From Flavobacteriaceae bacterium MAR_2009_75 (GTDB lineage: Bacteria > Bacteroidota > Bacteroidia > Flavobacteriales > Flavobacteriaceae), in the NCBI GenBank assembly GCA_002813285.1, contig PHTZ01000001.1, forward strand, positions 4,525,501 to 4,589,500: a stretch of DNA of 64,000 bases, given 5' to 3'. Positions 49,591-58,433 of this stretch are shown here, piece by piece. The notes under the pieces are model-generated. The model was not told the DNA's origin, did not search any database, and saw nothing but the letters and a program-made list of their open reading frames with translations. Within the stretch, counting starts at the first letter, position 1. Each line of letters begins with the position of its first letter. The position numbers and the translations under genes were made by a program.

Positions 49591-50853
49591 ATGAAAAATT
49601 CGCTAACCTACAATGTGTTTTTCGCATTAGCAATTACCTGTTGCTTCAGTACGGCAACAGCACAGTACTCTACCAAATCAAATACTGTGGCAGACCGTCA
49701 AATCGAGAGAAAGATGGAACACTACAGAATTTTGAAGGATCAAGGCTACACAGACCAAGAGATTTTTGAAGACTTGGGCAATGCCAACTTTCTAAATGAG
49801 AATTATACGGCTGCCTCTTTTTGGTACGGGCAGTTGAAAGAATCTAAAAAGGGCGAGCCCCTGAGTAAGAGTTATCAAAAACGATACGACTTTGCCTTAA
49901 AGAAGTCGAACCAAACAGCTGATACGGCTTCGTTAGAAAGTAATGATTGGCTGGCAGAAGTTAAAAGCGACTATCAGATCAAAAAGGCAACGGTCGAAAC
50001 TTTTCTAGACAGACCGATTTCAGAACGGTATAGAGAGCTTGATTTTCAGAGCTCGAACGGGTCTTTTGTGGTCGACGATCAAAAAGTGGCCGAACAAGGT
50101 CTTAAGTCGATTATCGGTGATGATATCGATAAGAACCACCCCTATAAAATGCCTGTTGCGGTTACACCTGACGGAAATACGGCTTTCTTCAGTAAAACCG
50201 TAAGCGAGAAGCCTTTATATGGTATATTCTCTAAAAAAGAGCAAGTACACAAAATTTTTCGGGCCGAAAGAGTAAACGGAAAATGGGCGAATATAGAAGA
50301 GGTCGCAGCGGCACCGAGCCATTCATCGGCCAAACATCCAGCTATTTCTGCCGACGGTAGACGTCTGTTCTTTGCCTCTAATATGCCGGGCAGTTTCGGC
50401 GAGTTTGATATCTACGTATCAGAGATATTGAGCGATGGTAGCTTGGGCGTTGCCAAGAACCTGGGTAAAAAAGTAAATACCGAAAAGAACGACCTATACC
50501 CGAATGTAGTGGGCAACAAAACTTTGTTCTTTGCTTCTGAAGGAAGAAGAGGTTATGGCGGTCTTGACGTATACATGACTCAAGTCGATAATAGAAAAGT
50601 AGATCTGGCCATGAACCTAGGTAGCGAAATCAATAGCGACGATGATGATTTTGCCATTGCGTTCACCAGCCAGAGCGGTAAGGCTTATGTCATGTCGAAT
50701 CGTGGCAAGAATAAAGGTGGTGTTGAACGTATAGCGTTCACATACGCTGATCAAGAAGAACCGTCGTACGATAAGAACGAATATAAATTGATGGAAGCTT
50801 TGAATTCAGAAAGCCAAATTCGATATACCTCTTCAATGTTTGAAGATGAATAA
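49591..50853 (+). CDS. Secreted PD40 (WD40-like) repeat protein
   Basis: Signal peptide to about STATAQ. A helical, TPR-like N-terminal part (DRQIERKMEHYRILKDQGYTDQEIFED) is followed by PD40 beta-propeller repeats: PVAVTPDGNTAFFSKT, HPAISADGRRLFFASNMPGSFGEFDIYVSE and VVGNKTLFFASEGRRGYGGLDVYM. This resembles the PorE-like partners of PorP/SprF proteins, but there is no C-terminal OmpA domain. It lies 115 bp before a PorP/SprF-type gene on the same strand and is probably co-expressed with it at the outer membrane. Confidence 0.8.
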   Translation: MKNSLTYNVFFALAITCCFSTATAQYSTKSNTVADRQIERKMEHYRILKDQGYTDQEIFEDLGNANFLNENYTAASFWYGQLKESKKGEPLSKSYQKRYDFALKKSNQTADTASLESNDWLAEVKSDYQIKKATVETFLDRPISERYRELDFQSSNGSFVVDDQKVAEQGLKSIIGDDIDKNHPYKMPVAVTPDGNTAFFSKTVSEKPLYGIFSKKEQVHKIFRAERVNGKWANIEEVAAAPSHSSAKHPAISADGRRLFFASNMPGSFGEFDIYVSEILSDGSLGVAKNLGKKVNTEKNDLYPNVVGNKTLFFASEGRRGYGGLDVYMTQVDNRKVDLAMNLGSEINSDDDDFAIAFTSQSGKAYVMSNRGKNKGGVERIAFTYADQEEPSYDKNEYKLMEALNSESQIRYTSSMFEDE

Positions 50854-50968
50854 ACAAATGGGTCTATAGTGTAGGCCGTTCGGTTACCACCTGCGGCCTA
50901 CATATAAAACTATGATCATTTGTAGGGCCTAGAAAGCCCACCCCTTTAAAATCCCAAATACTACTACC

Positions 50969-52894
50969 ATGAGCTACAATAGTAATACTACCAAAAGATT
51001 TGGCCTGCTTTTTTTGTTCTGTGCCATGTTGGGCTTTCAGATGAGCTACGGCCAAGAAGCACCGATTACCGAAATCAATTCAAAAAGTACCTATCACAAT
51101 CAATTGTTTTACAATCGCTTTTTGATTAATCCGACCTTTTCGTTGGTGAGAGAGAACAAGTCGTATATCAATATTTTGCATAGAAATCAATATGCAACTT
51201 TTGAAGATAACGATCAAAACTACTTTCTGGGTTTCAGTAATAAGCTGAACGAGAGCACCGCCTTGGGTATTAGTGTGTATAGCCAATGGTCTGGGGTAGT
51301 TCAAGAATTCGGTTTTAACGCCAACTACGCGACAGCGGTAAAGTTAGGTGATAAGAACAAGCTTACTTTTGGTACCAATCTTACCTATTATAATGAAGGG
51401 TTGGATCGCAATCGAATTGTAGCTGTAGAAAATGATAATAAAATACTTGACTCGAAAAAAGAAAGTAAAGTGGCAATTCAGCCAGGGGTAACCCTTTCAT
51501 TGGGTAGTTTTGATTTTGGCCTATATGCGACCGATCTATTCAAATACAATCAGACCGCCAATACCTTTTTGACCAATATGAGTACGAAGAGTGTTAAGGC
51601 TTCTGTACAGTACAGTCACCAGTTTATGGCCAATCGCGGCATTTTTGCCGACGCAAGGTTAATGCCAATGGTGCAAGTTGGCCAAAACGAAGATGGTAGT
51701 TTAGACTATGTGGGCTCTATGGTACTAGACCTGCCGACCTTCGGCTGGTTTCAGGCAAATTATGATGACACCTATGGGCTGAGCACAGGTTTAGGGTTCA
51801 ACTTGAGCAAAAGAATGTCTATTGGGTACCTATTGGAGAAAGACTTGAATCAAGATGATGCCGATTTAGGGTGGAACCATGAAGTTTCGTTGGCCTATAA
51901 CTTTCAAGACCATGGCTCAAAGGTCAATAGCTTGGTAGATGCTTCGAACGATGCACAGATAGATCGTATCGTTAGAAACTACGAAGAACAGATATTGAGG
52001 TTGACCGCCGAGAACGAAAAGGCAATGAACAAAGAAAGAAAATCATTTAAAAAACAAGCGATAGAAGCAAATTCGGCCCTAGATGATCCTAATTCTTTGG
52101 CATACGAGAACCGTTTGATACTAGATGAGATGATTTTAAGACAAGATTCTATCGATGCCGCCAGAGATGCTGCTTTTCAATCACGCTTAGAGAGTTTGGT
52201 AGATGTATTAAAGCAAGAAATACGACAGTCTAAAGAAGCCGACGCTGAAATCAATAAAGAGAAGACACCTAAGTTCAATACCGGCTTGGCAGAGAACGGT
52301 ACAACAAAGACTGCAATCGCTAAAGAAGAGCTGGCCGTTGTTGAAGAAAGCCCTAAAGTTTCAGATAAAGAGGATGTTAACATAAGCTTGATTGCGGATG
52401 TCGGCAACCAAGTAGCGGATGCGACCGTAGACAACGAAATACACAAATCAGTAGACACATTCTTTAATCAGAGAGAAGAGGCCATGCAACGTCAAAGAGA
52501 ACACCGTGTGGCACAGGCGGAAGCTAAACCGGTTACCGGAAGCAAAAACGTTGCCTCGAAGATAAAAGAAGAAGTGAATCTTCCTATTCGAGTGCTGAAC
52601 CAGGCAAATATCGTGGGAGCTCAATCAGGGTATTTCGTAATTGCCAATGTGTATAGCAACAAAAAATACATGAACGCCTTTATGGAGAGCTTGAAAAAGA
52701 AAGGTCTTAAAGCTGGGCAGTTCTATAATAAAGAAAACGGATTATACTACGTCTACTTGGCAGACTATAACTTCAAGCAAGATGCAAAAGATGCATATGT
52801 AACCAACTTAGACGGTAAATACCAAGATGAAAAATGGATCATGCAGGTAGATGACCATTCTGCAATCGTTGATAATATGTACAACGACTATTAA
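50969..52894 (+). CDS. PorP/SprF-family membrane protein with SPOR-like C-terminus
   Basis: Signal peptide to about SYGQ, then a PorP/SprF beta-barrel (YHNQLFYNRFLINPTFSLVRE, LGISVYSQWSGVVQEFGFNA, DLPTFGWFQANYDDTYGLSTGLGFNLS, LGWNHEVSLAYNF). From about residue 330 to 545 there is a long acidic coiled-coil-like linker. The end (QSGYFVIANVYSNKKYMNAFMESLKKKGL, LYYVYLADYNFKQDA) looks like a SPOR peptidoglycan-binding domain. SprF-type proteins work with large T9SS adhesins; no adhesin gene is adjacent. At 641 aa it is about twice the family norm. Confidence 0.82.
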   Translation: MSYNSNTTKRFGLLFLFCAMLGFQMSYGQEAPITEINSKSTYHNQLFYNRFLINPTFSLVRENKSYINILHRNQYATFEDNDQNYFLGFSNKLNESTALGISVYSQWSGVVQEFGFNANYATAVKLGDKNKLTFGTNLTYYNEGLDRNRIVAVENDNKILDSKKESKVAIQPGVTLSLGSFDFGLYATDLFKYNQTANTFLTNMSTKSVKASVQYSHQFMANRGIFADARLMPMVQVGQNEDGSLDYVGSMVLDLPTFGWFQANYDDTYGLSTGLGFNLSKRMSIGYLLEKDLNQDDADLGWNHEVSLAYNFQDHGSKVNSLVDASNDAQIDRIVRNYEEQILRLTAENEKAMNKERKSFKKQAIEANSALDDPNSLAYENRLILDEMILRQDSIDAARDAAFQSRLESLVDVLKQEIRQSKEADAEINKEKTPKFNTGLAENGTTKTAIAKEELAVVEESPKVSDKEDVNISLIADVGNQVADATVDNEIHKSVDTFFNQREEAMQRQREHRVAQAEAKPVTGSKNVASKIKEEVNLPIRVLNQANIVGAQSGYFVIANVYSNKKYMNAFMESLKKKGLKAGQFYNKENGLYYVYLADYNFKQDAKDAYVTNLDGKYQDEKWIMQVDDHSAIVDNMYNDY

Positions 52895-52946
52895 AATATT
52901 AACTTATGGTTAGTGGGACCTGATTTTTTTGGTAGAAAATTAGGCA

Positions 52947-52977
52947 AAACAGCAGGGGAGGCCCTGCTGTTTTTTTG
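52947..52977 (+). terminator. Rho-independent terminator
   Basis: An 11-bp stem (AAACAGCAGGG / CCCTGCTGTTT) with a GAGG loop and a T-run, 52 bp after the SprF-like gene. Confidence 0.92.
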
Positions 52978-53608
52978 TTTTTAGCACTTTCAAGCTAAAA
53001 ATTCGTAGGTTATCATCACGTTAAAACTCCTGAAAAAAGACATCGATTAAATACAAAAATGCCGATTAACTGCATTGAAAATGGGCTGTTTGGTGTATTT
53101 TGACGAAAATGGGATGCCGTAAAAGAGAGGTGAAATAAAAATTGCTATGTTTACTGAACCAAATCGAATTAACCTATTTATGAATCCCCAAAATCCCATT
53201 GCCATGAATCATTTCCTACAACAATTCCGTAAAAGACGTAGCTGTAAAAACTCTAAGATGAGTTTACATTATCTCAACTTCTGAGAGCTAAAAAATAAGC
53301 GTCATTTTGATTTTGATACCTATTGGTGTCAATATCTGAAAATTCACCCAGCGTAAAAGAATAACTGTTGCTATTTATGAGCAAAGACTTTCGGGAGTAC
53401 CCTCCCTAGTGCCGTCTATGCCCATAAGCAGAGTTTAATAGTGATACTTCTAGACCTAACCATCTAAGAAGAAGCACCTTTCTACGCCAAATTTTAAATA
53501 ATTGCTTACCGGCAATACAATTAAAAACAAAAATTCAGTCCCAAATTTAACCTAGATATACTTCTGACAATTAAGTGGTTAGAAAATATATCGCTAATAC
53601 CCACTACC
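52978..53608. other. Long leader region before the response regulator gene
   Basis: About 630 bp without a convincing gene. A 34-codon frame starts at 53180 (MNPQNPIAMNHFLQQFRK) but has neither a good ribosome site nor known relatives. The length suggests an extended regulatory region for the downstream regulator; I found no repeat or strong hairpin in it. Confidence 0.4.
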
Positions 53609-54250
53609 ATGAATACCACGTTACCAAAGATTATTGTAATCGATAATGATCGATTTTTACACGAGGCTTACCAAAAGTATTTTGAATCGTATCTCGAATA
53701 TTCCCTTGGTGGAATTTACAGTACTATTTCTGAAGCTGTAGCGGAATTTGATGAAGTTAAGCCCGACATTATTTTTTCTGAAGTTGAATTGCCCAAAATC
53801 TCAGGTATTGAGGGCATTCAGCTTTTCAGAAAAAAAGATCCCAACGTCAAAATTATCATGCTCAGTGAGAATAAAGAATATGAGCTGGTAAAAAAAGCGT
53901 TCAAGAAAACGGCCAATGGCTATCTCTCAAAACCGATTAACGAGCGAAAGTTGTACAATGCCTTAGACTCCATCAAAAATGAAGGATCTACCATGAGCAA
54001 TGATATCGTGAGCCAGATTATTTCAAAATTTCAACGAAAATCAAACGATTATTTTTCAGAAAGAGAAAATCAGGTCATCGAATACCTTTGTCAAGGGGCT
54101 ACGTACAAGACTATTGCCGAGAAATTGTTCGTAACCGCAAGTGCCATTAACTTTCACATTCAGAACATTTATTTAAAGCTGAACGTGAATTCAAAATCAG
54201 AAGCATTGAGAAAGTTGCAAGAAATGGAAATTTCGCGTGCATTGATATAA
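53609..54250 (+). CDS. LuxR-type response regulator with Glu at the phosphoacceptor site
   Basis: 213 residues: receiver domain (1-120) and LuxR HTH (SERENQVIEYLCQGATYKTIAEKLFVTASAINFHIQNIYLKL, about 152-192). The acidic pocket is IDNDRF (Asp12, Asp14), Ser86 and Lys108 (GYLSKP) are present, but the expected phosphoacceptor Asp is Glu58 (DIIFSEVELP). A Glu there can mimic phosphorylation or remove it, so control by a kinase is doubtful. No kinase gene is adjacent; the region ahead of it is unusually long. Confidence 0.9.
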   Translation: MNTTLPKIIVIDNDRFLHEAYQKYFESYLEYSLGGIYSTISEAVAEFDEVKPDIIFSEVELPKISGIEGIQLFRKKDPNVKIIMLSENKEYELVKKAFKKTANGYLSKPINERKLYNALDSIKNEGSTMSNDIVSQIISKFQRKSNDYFSERENQVIEYLCQGATYKTIAEKLFVTASAINFHIQNIYLKLNVNSKSEALRKLQEMEISRALI

Positions 54251-54301
54251 TTTTAAAATATGATTTGGCTGGGCTTCACGAGGTGAAGGCCTTACTCCTG
54301 T

Positions 54302-54334
54302 AAAGAGACCGTCAGTACTGGCGGTCTCTTTCTT
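54302..54334 (+). terminator. Rho-independent terminator
   Basis: AAAGAGACCG and CGGTCTCTTT form a 10-bp stem followed by TCTTA, 50 bp after the response regulator stop. Confidence 0.85.
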
Positions 54335-54483
54335 ATGTAATAGGGTCGATTTGCTAAAGCTTAAGCCCGCATTGCTTAGCTAAGAAATAAATTCGGGTTA
54401 TTTTTGTTTCCCTACAGTTAAATCCATCCTTTTCAAGGAAATTGGTTTTGGTTAGGTTTTCAAATTGACAGTAAGAATTGATC

Positions 54484-55119
54484 ATGGCGAATACGATTAA
54501 GAACTTAGAATGGCGGTATGCAGTTAAAAAATTTGATGCTGACCGATTGCTTCCCGATGAAAAAATAGGGTGTTTAAAAAAGGCCTTTAACTTAACGGCA
54601 ACTTCTTACGGTCTTCAGCCGATTACATTGTTGGTCATCCAAAATAAAGAAATTCAAACACGCTTAGTACCGCATTCGTATCAACAAAAACAGGTGGCCC
54701 AAGCTTCTCATTTGTTGGTAATATGTACCCAGATCGCAATTGACGAAAAGTACATTCAAAAATATTTTGAACAGGTGAAGAGGGTGAGGGGCACTGCCGA
54801 TGAAATACTTGACCCTTTTAAAAAGGCACTGATAAGTGATTTTTCGGCAAAAAAATTAGAAGAAGTACAGATTTGGACTAAAAATCAAGCCTATTTGGCC
54901 CTGGGAAACCTATTGGCCGTCTGCGCCATGGAAAAGATTGATTCTTGCCCCATGGAAGGCTTTATTCCTTCAGCTTATGATGAGGTATTAAATTTAACCG
55001 ATATGGGGTTGACCTCTGCGCTCGTCTTACCGGTGGGGTATCGTGCTGGGGACGATATGTTTTCGGAACTGAAAAAAGTGCGCAAAAATTTAGAAGACAG
55101 TATAATAGAATTCAATTAA
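54484..55119 (+). CDS. NAD(P)H-dependent nitroreductase-family oxidoreductase
   Basis: 211 residues with the nitroreductase pattern: NLEWRYAVKKFDADRLLPDEK at the N-terminus, TATSYGLQPITLLVIQN (FMN contact), WTKNQAYLALGNLLAVCAMEKIDSCPMEGF and LVLPVGYRAGDD. This is the NfsB/DrgA-like FMN subfamily. The frame has an upstream TTG start at 54478; the ATG at 54484 is preferred. It is 18 bp ahead of an aminotransferase gene on the same strand, probably an operon. Confidence 0.9.
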   Translation: MANTIKNLEWRYAVKKFDADRLLPDEKIGCLKKAFNLTATSYGLQPITLLVIQNKEIQTRLVPHSYQQKQVAQASHLLVICTQIAIDEKYIQKYFEQVKRVRGTADEILDPFKKALISDFSAKKLEEVQIWTKNQAYLALGNLLAVCAMEKIDSCPMEGFIPSAYDEVLNLTDMGLTSALVLPVGYRAGDDMFSELKKVRKNLEDSIIEFN

Positions 55120-55137
55120 TAAACTCAAATAGAATAC

Positions 55138-56331
55138 ATGCCAGGATTCGAGCTTTTCGGGGATCGAGAGAGAGCCCAAGTACAAGATGTGATGGATTCC
55201 GGAGTGCTGATGCGCTACGGTTTTGACGGAATGAGAAACGGTCATTACAAGGCCTTGGAACTTGAAAAGGTCTTGGCCGAAAAAATGCAGGTCAAACATG
55301 CCCAATTGGTCAGTAGCGGTACGGCTGCCCTGACCGTTGCTTTGGCCAGTGCCGGTATTGGGGCGGGCGATGAGGTGATTATGCCCACATTTACTTTTGT
55401 CGCAAGTTTTGAATCGATTTTAGCGTTAGGCGCCATTCCCGTTTTGGTAGATGTCGATGACACTTTGACCTTGAGCCCAGAAGCAGTGGAAAAGGCAATT
55501 ACCCAGCGTACAAAGGTAGTGATGCCCGTGCATATGTGCGGTTCTATGGCCGATTTAAAAAAGTTAAAGACCATTTGCGACAAGCATGATTTATTGCTTT
55601 TAGAGGATGCATGCCAAGCCATCGGAGGCAGTTTTGAAGGTAAACCGTTGGGCAGCTATGGTGACTTAGGTTGTTTTTCTTTTGATTATGTAAAAATGAT
55701 CACCTGTGGCGAAGGTGGGGCGGTGATAACGAACAGCGACCAATTCAAATTGAACGCCGACCATTATTCGGATCATGGTCATGACCATGTAGGTAATGAT
55801 AGGGGTGCGGAGACCCATCCGTTTATGGGGTATAATTTTCGAATATCCGAATTGCATGCCGCGGTCGGTCTGGCCCAAATTCAGCGATTGGATGAATTTC
55901 TATCGATTCAGAAAAGAAATTATATGATCATCAGGGAAGCATTAGGTTCCATCGAAGGATTGACGTTTAGAAAAGTTCCTGACGGGGGTGTTGAGAGCTA
56001 TGCTTTTTTGAGTTTCTTTTTACCGGATAGTGAAACGGCCAAGAGGGTACATGGGGCACTGGGTACAGCTGGCGTAGACGCTTGTTTTTACTGGTTCGAT
56101 AACAATTGGCACTATTATCGTAAATGGGAGCATTTATCGGCTAAAAAGTCACTTCCTAAAGTGTCTTGGGAGGTTAATGAACTTTTACGTGACTATTCAA
56201 CCGTTGATTTTTCAAGGTCAGACCATTGGGTGGGCCGTAATATTTCGTGCTTGATCAAATTGGGTTGGGCAGAAGATGAGGTCAGGGCTAGGGCCGATAA
56301 AATGGTAGAGGTTATTTCAAAATCCATCTAA
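55138..56331 (+). CDS. DegT/DnrJ/EryC1/StrS-family PLP aminotransferase
   Basis: 397 residues of fold-type I. SSGTAALTVALASAGIGAGDEVIMP near residue 58 and LLLEDACQAIGGSFEGKPLG near residue 150 are the cofactor-binding elements. The PLP Lys is that of CFSFDYVKMITCGEGGAV (about residue 188), with Asp-Tyr instead of the usual His-Xaa before it. MGYNFRISELHAAVGLAQIQRLDEF also matches. The family makes amino sugars; here the product is unknown and no sugar cluster is adjacent. Confidence 0.9.
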   Translation: MPGFELFGDRERAQVQDVMDSGVLMRYGFDGMRNGHYKALELEKVLAEKMQVKHAQLVSSGTAALTVALASAGIGAGDEVIMPTFTFVASFESILALGAIPVLVDVDDTLTLSPEAVEKAITQRTKVVMPVHMCGSMADLKKLKTICDKHDLLLLEDACQAIGGSFEGKPLGSYGDLGCFSFDYVKMITCGEGGAVITNSDQFKLNADHYSDHGHDHVGNDRGAETHPFMGYNFRISELHAAVGLAQIQRLDEFLSIQKRNYMIIREALGSIEGLTFRKVPDGGVESYAFLSFFLPDSETAKRVHGALGTAGVDACFYWFDNNWHYYRKWEHLSAKKSLPKVSWEVNELLRDYSTVDFSRSDHWVGRNISCLIKLGWAEDEVRARADKMVEVISKSI

Positions 56332-56412
56332 AATAGATCAAACCCTAACCGGCTTGATTTAATTATTTATATTTATTTCCGAATTAATAACAGAACTTAA
56401 ACAAACTATAAA

Positions 56413-57201
56413 ATGAAACTGATCAAACTACCGATTCTTCTAATGGCCATGGTTTTCACGGCGCAGATACAGGCACAAACAAAGTATTCGAGTGTTCCTC
56501 CTGAAGAATCGCCTATGCCCATGAAACCTGAAATGACCGAGATTTGGGAGCCTGAGGTTGAAGTGGTTACACCTGCCAAAAAATTGGGCGACGCCCCTTC
56601 TGATGCCATTATTTTATTTGATGGTTCAACTTTAGACCAATGGGTAAGCCAAAAGGACCCCTCAAAACCGGCCCCATGGAAAATTGTTGATAACGACCAT
56701 ATGGAAGTGGTACCAGGTTCAGGTGGAATCAGTACAAAAATGAAGTTTGGCGATTGCCAACTTCATGTAGAATTCAGCGCACCTGATAAAGTGGAGAGCG
56801 AAAGCCAGGGTAGGGGTAACAGTGGGGTATTTCTTCAAAACCGCTATGAGCTACAAGTTTTAGACTCGTACAATAACCGAACCTATCGAAATGGGCAGGC
56901 AGGTAGTATCTATAAAGACCATGCACCATTGGTGAATGCAATGAGAGGCCCGTTAGAATGGAATACCTACGACGTTATCTATAGAGCGCCTCGTTTTAAG
57001 GAAAATGGGGAAATCGACACCAAAGCGACCATTACCGTTTTGCATAATGGCGTCTTGGTTCAAAATAATGTAGCTATAAACGGAACCACTTTCTATATCG
57101 GACTTCATAACTACCCAGAAGCCCATGGTGATGATGTGATTTCGCTTCAGGATCATGGTAACAAGACCCAGTTTAGAAATATCTGGTTGAGAAAGCTATA
57201 A
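56413..57201 (+). CDS. Secreted DUF1080 (3-keto-glycoside hydrolase-like) protein
   Basis: 262 residues with a signal peptide to about QIQAQ. The DUF1080 concanavalin-like domain is clear: AIILFDGSTLDQWVSQKDP, GGISTKMKFGDCQLHVEFSAP, GRGNSGVFLQNRYELQVLDSY and a final LQDHGNKTQFRNIWLRKL. Members are implicated in 3-keto-disaccharide hydrolysis. It is 81 bp downstream of the aminotransferase and followed by a strong bidirectional terminator. Confidence 0.9.
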   Translation: MKLIKLPILLMAMVFTAQIQAQTKYSSVPPEESPMPMKPEMTEIWEPEVEVVTPAKKLGDAPSDAIILFDGSTLDQWVSQKDPSKPAPWKIVDNDHMEVVPGSGGISTKMKFGDCQLHVEFSAPDKVESESQGRGNSGVFLQNRYELQVLDSYNNRTYRNGQAGSIYKDHAPLVNAMRGPLEWNTYDVIYRAPRFKENGEIDTKATITVLHNGVLVQNNVAINGTTFYIGLHNYPEAHGDDVISLQDHGNKTQFRNIWLRKL

Positions 57202-57224
57202 GTTTCACCTACACATAGGAAATA

Positions 57225-57258
57225 AAAAAGGTGCAAGTTCTAAACTTGCCCCTTTTTT
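57225..57258. terminator. Bidirectional Rho-independent terminator
   Basis: AAAAAGGTGCAAGTT and AACTTGCCCCTTTTT form a long stem with one mismatch, flanked by A-run and T-run, between the convergent DUF1080 and ribB genes. Confidence 0.9.
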
Positions 57259-57287
57259 TAGTTCCTGTATTTTATAATACTACGGCA

Positions 57288-58433
57288 TTAATAACCCACG
57301 TATTCGACAATTTCGAGTCCGTAACCCACAATACCCACACGCTTGGTTTCCGGTGAATTGGAAAGCACCTTCATCTTTACAATTCCCAAATCATGAAGTA
57401 TTTGTGCTCCGATACCGAAATCCTTCGAATCCATATCAATTTTGGGGGCTTTGTAAACTCCCTGTCTTTGTAACTCTTTAAGTTCAGACAATCGTGCCAA
57501 TAGATTCAAAGCTTTTGGGTTCTGGTTGATAAAAACAATGGCCCCTTTTTCTTCTTTATTGATGGCGTTGAACATATCTTCTAACTTTGCATCAACATTG
57601 TTCGTTAGCGTACCTAATATATCATTGTTGACCATAGTCGAGTTGATGCGAGTCAATACTTTTTCATCTTTGTTCCAAGTTCCCTTAGTTAAAGCTAAAT
57701 GTACATGGTCATTGGTAGTCTGTTGATAGGCCCGTAACCTGAAGTTGCCGAAACGTGTGGTTATTTCGAAATCTTCTTTTTTGATAATAAGACTATCATG
57801 ATCCATGCGATAGGCGACCAAATCTTCAATCGATACAATCTTTAGGTCAAACTTTTTCGCAACCTCATAGAGTTCTGGTAGGCGTGCCATAGAACCATCG
57901 TCGTTCATGATTTCTACGATAATACCGGCCGGTTTTAAATCCGCTAGGCGCGCAAAATCTATGGCGGCCTCGGTGTGCCCCGTTCTGCGTAAAACACCAC
58001 CTTCTTTGGCAATCAATGGAAAAATATGACCCGGCCGTGCCAAATCATGAGGTTTCGTTGCGGGGTCGACTAGTGAGCGAACCGTTTTTGACCTGTCGGA
58101 AGCGGAGATTCCCGTGGTGACTCCCTTGCCCCTTAAATCTACCGATACGGTAAAAGCCGTTTCCAAGGGGTCTGTATTATTGGTGACCATCATGTGAAGC
58201 CCAAGTTGTTTACATCGACCTTCGGTTAACGGGGCACAAATCAATCCTTTACCATGAGTAGCCATAAAATTGACGGTCTCTGGTGTAGCCAGTTCCGCTG
58301 CGGCCAAAAAATCTCCTTCATTCTCACGGTTCTCATCATCGACCACTATAATGACCTTGCCGTTCTTTATGTCTTCTATAGCTTCTTCAATTGTGTTCAA
58401 TTGAATTGTATTGTCAGTATCGGTAATTTTCAT
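57288..58433 (-). CDS. ribB: 3,4-dihydroxy-2-butanone-4-phosphate synthase with degenerate RibA domain
   Basis: The N-terminal 200 residues are a standard RibB: VIIVVDDENRENEGDFLAAAE, MATHGKGLICAPL, TTGISASDRSKT, RPGHIFPLIAKEGGVLRRTGHTEAA and IVEIMNDDGSMARLPEL. It makes 3,4-dihydroxybutanone-4-phosphate for riboflavin. The C-terminal GTP-cyclohydrolase-II-like part lacks the zinc-binding Cys cluster: where ECLTGD...RCDCG is expected, STMVNNDILGTLTNNVDAKL stands. It overlaps the downstream lptF/G gene by 4 bp (ATGA). Confidence 0.92.
   Translation of the reverse strand: MKITDTDNTIQLNTIEEAIEDIKNGKVIIVVDDENRENEGDFLAAAELATPETVNFMATHGKGLICAPLTEGRCKQLGLHMMVTNNTDPLETAFTVSVDLRGKGVTTGISASDRSKTVRSLVDPATKPHDLARPGHIFPLIAKEGGVLRRTGHTEAAIDFARLADLKPAGIIVEIMNDDGSMARLPELYEVAKKFDLKIVSIEDLVAYRMDHDSLIIKKEDFEITTRFGNFRLRAYQQTTNDHVHLALTKGTWNKDEKVLTRINSTMVNNDILGTLTNNVDAKLEDMFNAINKEEKGAIVFINQNPKALNLLARLSELKELQRQGVYKAPKIDMDSKDFGIGAQILHDLGIVKMKVLSNSPETKRVGIVGYGLEIVEYVGY

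Noticed and set aside
53180-53284. 34-codon frame in the leader of the response regulator
   Set aside because: Too short, without ribosome site or known motif; mentioned only within the gap entry.
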